Source: Bacteroidaceae bacterium (lineage in GTDB: Bacteria; Bacteroidota; Bacteroidia; Bacteroidales; Bacteroidaceae). Taken from it: a DNA stretch of 12,304 nucleotides. A model generated the notes under the pieces. It was given only the letters and a program-made list of their open reading frames with translations, was not told the DNA's origin and did not search any database. A program made the position numbers and the translations under genes. Below are positions 6,669 through 12,304 of the stretch, one piece after another (within the stretch, counting starts at the first letter, position 1; every line of letters begins with the position of its first letter). The stretch is from positions 1-12,304 of the forward strand of contig JAEDIG010000070.1 of assembly GCA_016292545.1 (NCBI GenBank), written 5' to 3'.

Positions 6669-7826
6669 TCACCTGAGCAGCTCTTCCGGCACGGCATCGG
6701 CCATGGCCTTGTAGGCCGGCTCGCTGGGGTGGAGATGGTCGCCCGAATCGAAGCCTTCGGCAAAGGCCGAGGGATGGGAGGGATGGCGCACGGCCAGGTC
6801 GAAGTCCACACAGCCGTCGAAGAGGGGCGATGTGAGGAGCCAATGGTTGAAGGCGCTGCGCAGGGCGTCGCGCTCGGGCGTATAGGTGCGCCACCCGTAG
6901 ATGGGCAGCAGTGTGCCGCTCCACACCTGCAGGCCCAGGCTGCGCGCATGGTCCACATACAGGCGGCTGGTGCCCTCCACAAGGTCCTGCAGCGAGGGCA
7001 TGTCGGTCCACGGACGGAAGGGGTTCACATCGGTGCCCACGGGATGGATGATGTCGTTGATGCCATGCTGGATGATGACGTGCGAGGCACCGGCCACATT
7101 CATCTCTATGGGGAACCGCACCGAACCCTTGAGCCCGTAGGCCTGGTAGGTGATGCAGTCATACTGCCGGAGGATGCGCGTGCCGCTGACCGCACGGCGG
7201 ATGACTGCCACACTGCGCCAGCCGTTTTTCCAGGCGCGGAGCGACAGATAGTCGGGCCAGCTCTGGGCCGTGATGGAATCGCCGTAGCACACCAGGGCAC
7301 GGTTTTCGGGCAGGGTGTGTATGTCGATGGTGTTGAGGAAGTAGAACCAGTTGGTCTTGCGCGTGAGGCTGAGCGGCAGCGTGTCGGCTTCGGCAAAGTC
7401 GCCATACGCGAAGAAGCCGCGCGACAGCGGCCCCGTAATCAGGGTGCCGGCATTCATCTGCGTCACCTCGCCCAGATAGATGCTCACCTCCAGCATGTCG
7501 CCCGCCGCGATGGGGAGGGGCACCTCGTCGGTCTGCACCTCCCGGCCTGGCGGAACGGTTATGCACGTGCTGCCCCCGCTGGTGACGGGCACGTTCGTCC
7601 GAACACCCTGCTCCGTGCACCGGGCCACCCACACTCGGGTGAGGCACACGGGCTCCGTGCCCGTGAGATTGGAAAGGCGCAGGCGCAGGCGGTCGCCGCT
7701 GAAACACATCCTCACGGGATAGCGCAGCGTGATGTCCTTGGCATACACGGCCTCGCGGCGGTCGGTGATGGAGGTGGCGTTGCCCCAGCAGGCCACCCAT
7801 TTGGTATACTTCCCCTCGTCCATCAT
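6669..7826 (-). CDS. XynE-like SGNH/GDSL esterase (acylhydrolase)
   Basis: A 385-residue two-part protein. The N-terminal beta domain (about 1-170) includes WVACWGNATS, TLRYPVRMCFSGDRLRLRLS and VPPGREVQTDEVPLP. The C-terminal SGNH hydrolase domain has all catalytic blocks: CYGDSIT (Ser184), AVSGTR (Gly215), HGINDI (Asn257) and SGDHLHP (Asp363 and His366 of the DxxH dyad). The layout matches the SGNH subfamily named after Prevotella bryantii XynE, thought to deacylate plant or other glycans; the true substrate here is unknown. I see no signal peptide (MMDEGKYTKW), so it appears cytoplasmic unless exported by another route. The start overlaps the stop of the BACON-like lipoprotein as ATGA; a second ATG follows immediately. 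It is the last gene of its operon, 14 bases from the terminator. Confidence 0.88.
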   Translation of the reverse strand: MMDEGKYTKWVACWGNATSITDRREAVYAKDITLRYPVRMCFSGDRLRLRLSNLTGTEPVCLTRVWVARCTEQGVRTNVPVTSGGSTCITVPPGREVQTDEVPLPIAAGDMLEVSIYLGEVTQMNAGTLITGPLSRGFFAYGDFAEADTLPLSLTRKTNWFYFLNTIDIHTLPENRALVCYGDSITAQSWPDYLSLRAWKNGWRSVAVIRRAVSGTRILRQYDCITYQAYGLKGSVRFPIEMNVAGASHVIIQHGINDIIHPVGTDVNPFRPWTDMPSLQDLVEGTSRLYVDHARSLGLQVWSGTLLPIYGWRTYTPERDALRSAFNHWLLTSPLFDGCVDFDLAVRHPSHPSAFAEGFDSGDHLHPSEPAYKAMADAVPEELLR

Positions 7827-8533
7827 TTCTCGGTCTTCACCTTCATGCCCAGCTGGCGTATGTCAATCTCGTTGCAGATGTTTCCGCTCTGCAGGAGAAG
7901 GGTGGCGATGCGTGCGGTGGTGTCGGGGTTTTCCTCAAAGGTGAGGTCCACCTGGTTCTTGCCGGCATAGCCTTTGCTGGCCGAAAGGGCCACCCACTGG
8001 GGCTGCTCGCCGTTCTTGAAGGAGAGGGTCCAGGGCTGGCGCACGTCGAAGCAGATGGAGTCGGCGGTCACAAAGGCACTGTCGCTGATGGCATAGGCCA
8101 CGGAGTCGGGCAGATAGGTGCCCTGCACATAGCGTTTGATGGTGTATTGGGGATGGGTGATGTTGAGCGTGCCCAGCTGCAGGTAGATGCCGGAAGCCGC
8201 GTAGTCATAGGAGTTCACCATCACGGTGCCCAGGCGCGAGTGGCCCGTGGTGTTGCGCTCCATCGTGAGTTCAGTGGACACGTAGTAGCGCTTCATGTTG
8301 TCGTGCACTATGTTGCCGCTGCCGGCACCCTTCAGGGAAATCCACGATGCCATGGGCGTGGCCTTCCAGCTGTCGAAGGTGTAGAAGGCGATGCTGTCCT
8401 GCGTGTCGTCGGCAAAGAGTGTGCTCAAACCGTTGGGATAGGCCACCCAGAGCTCATGCCTGTCGTTTTCGCCACACGAGGCCATCCATGCGCTTCCGAG
8501 CAGGACGGAACAGAGATAAAAGATTTTCTTCAT
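7823..8533 (-). CDS. Lipoprotein with two BACON-like domains
   Basis: A 236-residue protein with lipoprotein signal MKKIFYLCSVLLGSAWMASC (acceptor Cys20). Two consecutive Ig-like repeats follow. The first, about residues 45-130, has FDSWKATPMASWISLKGAGSG and ERNTTGHSRLGTVMVNS. The second, about 155-230, has VRQPWTLSFKNGEQPQWVAL, then SASKGYAG, a FEENPDTTARIATLLLQSG strand pair and EIDIRQLG. The second repeat follows the BACON pattern closely (W-x-L, P-x-W, G-x-G/AG, EN-x-R-x-A-x-L, Q-x-G); the first is more divergent. BACON domains are common carbohydrate- or mucin-associated modules in Bacteroidota, but binding is not shown here. The gene lies 79 bases after lptD, with no TAnnTTTG box in the gap, so co-transcription from upstream is plausible. 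It is coupled by a 4-base overlap to the XynE-like esterase. Confidence 0.75.
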   Translation of the reverse strand: MKKIFYLCSVLLGSAWMASCGENDRHELWVAYPNGLSTLFADDTQDSIAFYTFDSWKATPMASWISLKGAGSGNIVHDNMKRYYVSTELTMERNTTGHSRLGTVMVNSYDYAASGIYLQLGTLNITHPQYTIKRYVQGTYLPDSVAYAISDSAFVTADSICFDVRQPWTLSFKNGEQPQWVALSASKGYAGKNQVDLTFEENPDTTARIATLLLQSGNICNEIDIRQLGMKVKTEK

Positions 8534-8612
8534 TTTGTTTGTTTTGCGGATGTTTTGTTAATATTATTATTGTATGATGATATGCACAGTGCCGTGTATA
8601 GGCCATGACGGG

Positions 8613-11408
8613 TCAATACCAGTCGATGTTGCTGCTGTAGGAGCTCTGCTTCTTCCACTTCAGGGCGTCGGTGAGCGTGCTGGCGTTGGCCGAGAAGGTG
8701 AAGTTGTAGCTGGTGTAGGGGCTCAGCACCACGCTGCAGCTCATGCCGAAACAGTGGAGGTCGCGGCTGAGCGACAGGGTGGTCATGCTCAGCTTGTGGT
8801 AGTTGAAGTCGTAGCCCGAGGAGAAGTTGATGTTCCAGCCCTCGGATATGCGCAGGTTGCCCGAGAAGTTCATCGTGTGGGTGAGCTTGTAGGGGTAGCG
8901 CATGCGCTTCACGTTTATCTTGGCCGAGGTGTTTTCCCTCATGGACACACCGTAGCTCACCGTGAAGCTCCAGGGCAGGCTGAACTGCAGATAGCCGTCC
9001 TCGTCCACCTTCTTGGAGTTGGATTCGCCCGTGCCCTCACGCCCCTTGCGGCGGTCGGGGTCCACGTTCTGCATGTTGGGGTCCGTGTCGTCCTCGTCGT
9101 CCTCGTCGTCGGCCGAGGTGTTCCTCGCCTCGTCGTCCCCCTTCTTGCCCCCGAAGAGTTTCTGCAGTGTCTGGTTGTTCAATGTATAGGAGAAGTTCTG
9201 CGACATGCCCTGGAAGCGGCCGAATCGGCCCTGTGAATACTCCGTCTTGTCGCTCACATACACGCTTCCGTTCTCGTCGAGCGCATAGGCATAGGTGGCA
9301 AACACGGCATTCAGCGAGAAGGTGTAGCTCTTGGTCAGCTTCAGTCGGATGCGCATGTTCAGGTCGCTCCATGGCTTGCTCTTGGCGGCCATGTTGTAGC
9401 TCATGCTGGCGCCCAGTTCGTCGATGAGGCTTATCTTGCGGTAGCCCGTGCTGTCCTTGTCGGAGCGCACCTTCATCTCCACGTTGTTGGTGAGGTCCAT
9501 GTTGATGCTTCCCGTTTTTCCCTGCGGGGCCGTTCCGTAGGCACCGCTGCTGTAGGGCGAGTACACCACGGTGGACACGTTGCCGTTGGCATCGGTCTTC
9601 ACATAGCTGTCCCAGAAGCCGAAGCGCGACTGGCTGAAGTCGGGCGCATAGCTGAATCCCACGGTGGGGGTGATGACGTGGCGGATGGTCTGTATCTTCT
9701 TTCCGCCGAACCATGGCAGCGGGGTGTAGAAGGCATACAACTTGGTGTTGGCGCTCACCGAAAGGCTGTAGTTATACACATTGTAGAACCCATAGAGCGT
9801 GTCGCGCTGCAGGGCGCCCTGCTCGGTGTCCCACGACTGCATTATCTTGTTGGTGTACGTGCGGTCGGTAAACGAGAAGCTGGGCGTCACGTTGATGTAG
9901 TCCAGGATGGTGAAGGTGGCGTTGACGGGCACCTGGTGGCGCATGCCGTTCTTCCAGTCCTTGATGAGGCTGCTTTTCAGGAGCAGGTCCTCCTTGGTGT
10001 TGATGCTGTTGGTGAGCGTGCCCGTGTAGGCCATCGAAATCTTCTCGTACCACCGTTCCTTTCCCGCCATCTTCTTCCGCTTCAGGGGGTAGAACTTGTT
10101 GAGCGATATGTTGAGCGTGGGCAGGGTGAGGGCGATGGAGCTGTCGCGCATGTTCTGGCTCAGGTTGAACGTACCGCTCAGCGTGAGCCCGATGTCGTTG
10201 AATGTCTTGCTGTACGACACACTGCTCGTTCGTGTGCTCTGGGTCAGGCTTTCGGGGTTGTACATGCTGGTGAGGTTGTTGCGCTCATAGCTGCTCGTGG
10301 CAAAGTTCACGCTGGCCGAGAAGCTCTGCGAGGGGTTGGCCTTGGCGTCCTGCCTGTGGCTCCACGTGAGCTTGAAGCTCTTGCTCACACTGTAGTCGGG
10401 CATGTTCTTCTCGCCCTCCTTGGTCACCTGGTAGCTGAACAGGAAATTGCCGTTGAAGCGGTAGCGCTTCACATAGTTGCTCTGCACCGACAGTCCCCAC
10501 GACCCCTTGGTGTAGATTTCGCCCAGCACGGTGGCGTCCATCTTGTCGCTGATGGCAAAGTAGTAGCCGCCGTCGCGCAGATAGAAGCCGCGGGTGGACT
10601 CGTCGCCGTAGGTGGGCATGATAACGCCGCTGCTGTAGCTGCTGGTGAAGGGGAAGAAGCCATAGGGGATGGCCAGCGGCAGGGGCACGTCCTCCACATA
10701 CAGGTTGGCCGGCCCGAAGATGACCTCCTCGCCGGGCCTCACCTTGGCGCGCGTGAGGGCCAGATAGAAATGGGGGTGCTTGGCGTTGCAGGTGGTATAC
10801 TTGGCCTTCTCCACATACAGCACGCCCGTGGAGTCGCGCTTTCCGTCCACGCTCTGCATGAATCCCTCCCCCTGTTCGGTGTACACGTTCGAGATGAACG
10901 CCTTTCCCGTCTTGAAGTTATAGTCTATCTTGTCGGGTTCATACTGGTCATCGCCCTGCTTGAACACGGGTTTCCCCTTCACGGCCCCCGTGGAGTCCAC
11001 CGTGCCCATGGCATGCACCAGGCTGCTGTCGATGCTCATCTCAATGCGGTCGGCCGTGAGCTCCAGGTTCTGGTAGTTCACCTTGCTGTCGCCGAAGAGG
11101 GTGGCCTTCATGTTGCCATAGTCAAAGGTGATGGAGTCCTGGGCCGAATAGGTGACGGGCATGTCCAGCGCCGAGTTGCTCCGCTTCACGGTGTCGGCCG
11201 CCACGGAGTCGCGCTCCGTGGTGTCGGGCAGGATGGTGTATGCCCTCAAGGGCACAGAGTCGGCCTTGAGGGTGTCTGGTGGTGCCACACTGTCGGCGGC
11301 TATGCTGTCGGTGTCCGGCTGCAGGCCCCGCGCGGTTCTCCCCGGCGCCGCCATCAGCGCCGTCAGTGTGCTCAGGACCATCAGCAAAGTCAGGAACTTC
11401 TTCTTCAC
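8613..11408 (-). CDS. lptD: LPS assembly outer-membrane protein LptD (OstA)
   Basis: LptD is the outer-membrane barrel that, with a plug lipoprotein LptE, inserts LPS into the outer leaflet. This 931-residue protein has a signal peptide (KKKFLTLLMVLSTLTALMA) and an Asp/Ser/Thr/Pro-rich linker to about residue 80. The OstA-type beta-jellyroll follows (about 85-250; for example ATLFGDSKVNYQNLELTADR, FGPANLYVEDVPLPLAIPYG). A long beta-barrel of alternating strands runs to the C-terminal SSNIDWY. It resembles the Bacteroidota LptD form. Only three cysteines exist: Cys207 in the jellyroll, Cys886 and Cys891 near the end. A highly acidic insert (about 751-804, with DDEDDEDDTD) probably forms a loop. 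The start codon is GTG; no in-frame ATG is seen upstream, and the next internal Met would remove the lysines of the signal. No LptE gene is recognised here. Confidence 0.9.
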   Translation of the reverse strand: MKKKFLTLLMVLSTLTALMAAPGRTARGLQPDTDSIAADSVAPPDTLKADSVPLRAYTILPDTTERDSVAADTVKRSNSALDMPVTYSAQDSITFDYGNMKATLFGDSKVNYQNLELTADRIEMSIDSSLVHAMGTVDSTGAVKGKPVFKQGDDQYEPDKIDYNFKTGKAFISNVYTEQGEGFMQSVDGKRDSTGVLYVEKAKYTTCNAKHPHFYLALTRAKVRPGEEVIFGPANLYVEDVPLPLAIPYGFFPFTSSYSSGVIMPTYGDESTRGFYLRDGGYYFAISDKMDATVLGEIYTKGSWGLSVQSNYVKRYRFNGNFLFSYQVTKEGEKNMPDYSVSKSFKLTWSHRQDAKANPSQSFSASVNFATSSYERNNLTSMYNPESLTQSTRTSSVSYSKTFNDIGLTLSGTFNLSQNMRDSSIALTLPTLNISLNKFYPLKRKKMAGKERWYEKISMAYTGTLTNSINTKEDLLLKSSLIKDWKNGMRHQVPVNATFTILDYINVTPSFSFTDRTYTNKIMQSWDTEQGALQRDTLYGFYNVYNYSLSVSANTKLYAFYTPLPWFGGKKIQTIRHVITPTVGFSYAPDFSQSRFGFWDSYVKTDANGNVSTVVYSPYSSGAYGTAPQGKTGSINMDLTNNVEMKVRSDKDSTGYRKISLIDELGASMSYNMAAKSKPWSDLNMRIRLKLTKSYTFSLNAVFATYAYALDENGSVYVSDKTEYSQGRFGRFQGMSQNFSYTLNNQTLQKLFGGKKGDDEARNTSADDEDDEDDTDPNMQNVDPDRRKGREGTGESNSKKVDEDGYLQFSLPWSFTVSYGVSMRENTSAKINVKRMRYPYKLTHTMNFSGNLRISEGWNINFSSGYDFNYHKLSMTTLSLSRDLHCFGMSCSVVLSPYTSYNFTFSANASTLTDALKWKKQSSYSSNIDWY

Positions 11409-11426
11409 TCGGATTTGGATACTATG

Positions 11427-11438
11427 ATATATATATAT
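11427..11438. repeat. (AT)6 dinucleotide tract in the lptD leader
   Basis: Six uninterrupted AT units lie 18 bases upstream of the lptD GTG start, within its probable 5' leader. Short tracts like this can vary in length by slippage, which could alter translation; no direct evidence of that is available from one sequence. Confidence 0.8.
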
Positions 11439-11475
11439 GATGTGCCAAAAAGCGTTCTTGTTAGTTTTGAGGGTG

Positions 11476-11483
11476 CAAAGATA
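11476..11483 (-). promoter_or_regulatory. -7 box upstream of lptD
   Basis: CAAAGATA on the plus strand reads TATCTTTG (TAnnTTTG) on the minus strand, a common Bacteroidota -7 form. No TTTG is present at the expected -33 spacing; the nearest upstream copy (11516-11519) is about 32 bases away. Initiation near 11469 would give a leader of about 60 bases. The box lies in the gap between the HD gene and lptD, so lptD may have its own promoter in addition to readthrough. Confidence 0.55.
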
Positions 11484-11501
11484 CTGCTTTTTGGCGAATT
11501 A

Positions 11502-12050
11502 TCAGCCTTTCTGCTCAAACAATTGACTCCAACGCCTGAAAATTGCCACTCCATGGGGTCCGAACTTGGCCAGACTCTGCTCCACCTGCTCGTGGGTCTT
11601 CGTCACTCCGGGCCTCGACTTGGAATAGAATTTGTCGGCATAGCACACGATCTGCTCCTCCAGCGACAGGGGGGTGAGGTCCACCTGGGGCAGCGGCAGT
11701 CCGCGCCGGGCTATCTGCACGGCGGTGAGCCCCGTGCCCGTGTGCCGCTCGGCCACCCTGGCGTGGGGGCACAGGCCGTGGTGGCGCAGGATGTTGCCGC
11801 CCAGTATGCCGTGGGCCAGATAGGGGTGCGTGCCGTGGCAGTGGATGCCCGGCGCATCGGTGTAGAGGATGCCTATGTCGTGGAGCATGGCGGCCTCATA
11901 TACGAAAGCCTCGTCCACCCGCCACCGGGGATGCCCCTTCACAATCTCCAGGGCCCGCCCGGCCACCATGCGGCTGTGGTCCACAAGCACACTTTCCAGT
12001 TCCGGCTGGCCCTGGTAATAGGTATGTATCAGTTCTAATGGGTTGGTCAT
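11502..12050 (-). CDS. HD-domain (HDIG-type) phosphohydrolase, substrate unknown
   Basis: A 182-residue soluble protein with the metal-binding HD superfamily pattern: His25 (VDHSRMVAG), His57-Asp58 in AAMLHDIG, histidines around 70-91 (HCHGTHPYLAH, ILRHHGL), His103 in AERHTGTG and Asp139 in EEQIVCYADKFYSK. Order and spacing fit small stand-alone HDIG proteins that hydrolyse phosphate esters of nucleotides or related compounds; nothing in the sequence fixes the substrate. It has no signal peptide or membrane segment, so it should be cytoplasmic. A strong promoter match lies 29 bases upstream. Its stop is about 93 bases before the lptD start on the same strand with no terminator between, so some readthrough into lptD is possible. 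Confidence 0.85.
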   Translation of the reverse strand: MTNPLELIHTYYQGQPELESVLVDHSRMVAGRALEIVKGHPRWRVDEAFVYEAAMLHDIGILYTDAPGIHCHGTHPYLAHGILGGNILRHHGLCPHARVAERHTGTGLTAVQIARRGLPLPQVDLTPLSLEEQIVCYADKFYSKSRPGVTKTHEQVEQSLAKFGPHGVAIFRRWSQLFEQKG

Positions 12051-12078
12051 ACGGTATATGTTCTCTTCATTGACTCCA

Positions 12079-12109
12079 CAAAATTATAAAGAAAAACCGA
12101 AAGGCCAAA
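12079..12109 (-). promoter_or_regulatory. Bacteroidota-type promoter for the HD gene
   Basis: On the minus strand TTTG (12109-12106), a 19-base spacer and TAATTTTG (12086-12079) match TTTG-N19-21-TAnnTTTG. Transcription would begin near 12073, leaving a leader of about 23 bases before the ATG at 12050. Confidence 0.7.
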
Positions 12110-12304
12110 AGAAAATGGAGCAAACGGGATTCATGGCGCGTTAAAAAAACACAAAAGCCTCATCGGTGCCACAAATCCCCTGTCAATCCCCTCCGGGCTG
12201 TCTTTCACAAGATACTACGAGGAAAAGGACACTTTCGTTGGGTTCAAACGATTTGTGTATCAGCAGTGATTGTTTGTTCTGAAAGGTAGGGTGTTCAAAA
12301 TATC
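12110..12304. other. Right-edge stretch with no supported gene
   Basis: About 195 bases upstream of the HD promoter, running off the window. It contains an A7 run (12143-12149) and two copies of AATCCCCT (12174-12181 and 12185-12192, an 11-base period). A plus-strand frame without a start codon is open from 12090 to a TGA at 12267-12269. I find no tRNA or rRNA, no clear terminator and no credible CDS. It could be a leader of a neighbouring gene, an intergenic repeat or gene remnant. Confidence 0.5.

Noticed and set aside
8534..8612. Possible promoter or small RNA between lptD and the BACON-like lipoprotein
   Set aside because: No TAnnTTTG on the minus strand and no convincing hairpin; only an AT-rich spacer is visible.
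9087..9111. Triplet-like repeat considered as a CRISPR or regulatory repeat
   Set aside because: It lies in frame within lptD and encodes the Asp/Glu run, so it is a coding low-complexity segment.
9678..12038. A 786-codon open frame on the plus strand opposite lptD and the HD gene
   Set aside because: It spans two well-supported minus-strand genes and the promoter gap between them. Its translation is rich in His, Val, Gly and Ala with no recognisable domain, as expected from the antisense frame of GC-rich codons.
12115..12144. Nine-codon plus-strand ORF starting at ATGGAGCAAACG
   Set aside because: Too short, no promoter on that strand and no coding signal.

Overview
The window looks like a GC-rich member of the Bacteroidales, possibly Prevotella-like. 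Four things point there. Intergenic gaps are AT-rich and carry the Bacteroidota promoter signature (TTTG, about 20 bp, TAnnTTTG) instead of sigma70 boxes. Shine-Dalgarno sequences are mostly absent. The lipoproteins and BACON-like domains are typical of the phylum. The LptD is of the Bacteroidota type. This is chromosomal, mostly housekeeping sequence. I see no mobile element, CRISPR array, tRNA or rRNA.

Left block (1-5668, minus strand): a tightly packed five-gene run in the order pepD (M20 dipeptidase), beta-helix lipoprotein, rlmH (23S rRNA pseudouridine methyltransferase), nadC (quinolinate phosphoribosyltransferase), C69 dipeptidase. The C69 gene runs off the left edge. Neighbouring genes overlap by 11 and 4 bases or are separated by 57 and 20 bases, so one transcript is likely. 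It would start just upstream of pepD.

Central divergent block (5669-6660): a compact intergenic region holds a good plus-strand promoter. It drives a two-gene unit: a 73-aa single-span membrane protein of unknown function and a lipid-anchored Skp/OmpH-like coiled-coil protein. A -7 box for the opposite direction sits head-on in the same 22-bp near-palindrome. The unit ends at a bidirectional intrinsic terminator, shared with the convergent genes on its right.

Right block (6669-12050, minus strand): an HD-domain phosphohydrolase, then an LptD/OstA outer-membrane LPS assembly protein, a lipoprotein with two BACON-like domains, and a XynE-type SGNH/GDSL esterase joined to it by an ATGA overlap. 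Promoter-like sequences precede the HD gene and lptD. Several products are envelope-related: LptD, the Skp-like chaperone, three lipoproteins and the exported C69 dipeptidase.

The last ~195 bases at the right edge hold no gene I can support. I did not find a clearly new large system. The best candidates for a second look are the small membrane protein with its Skp-like partner, the head-on divergent promoters, and two unusual gene couplings (beta-helix lipoprotein/rlmH and BACON lipoprotein/esterase).
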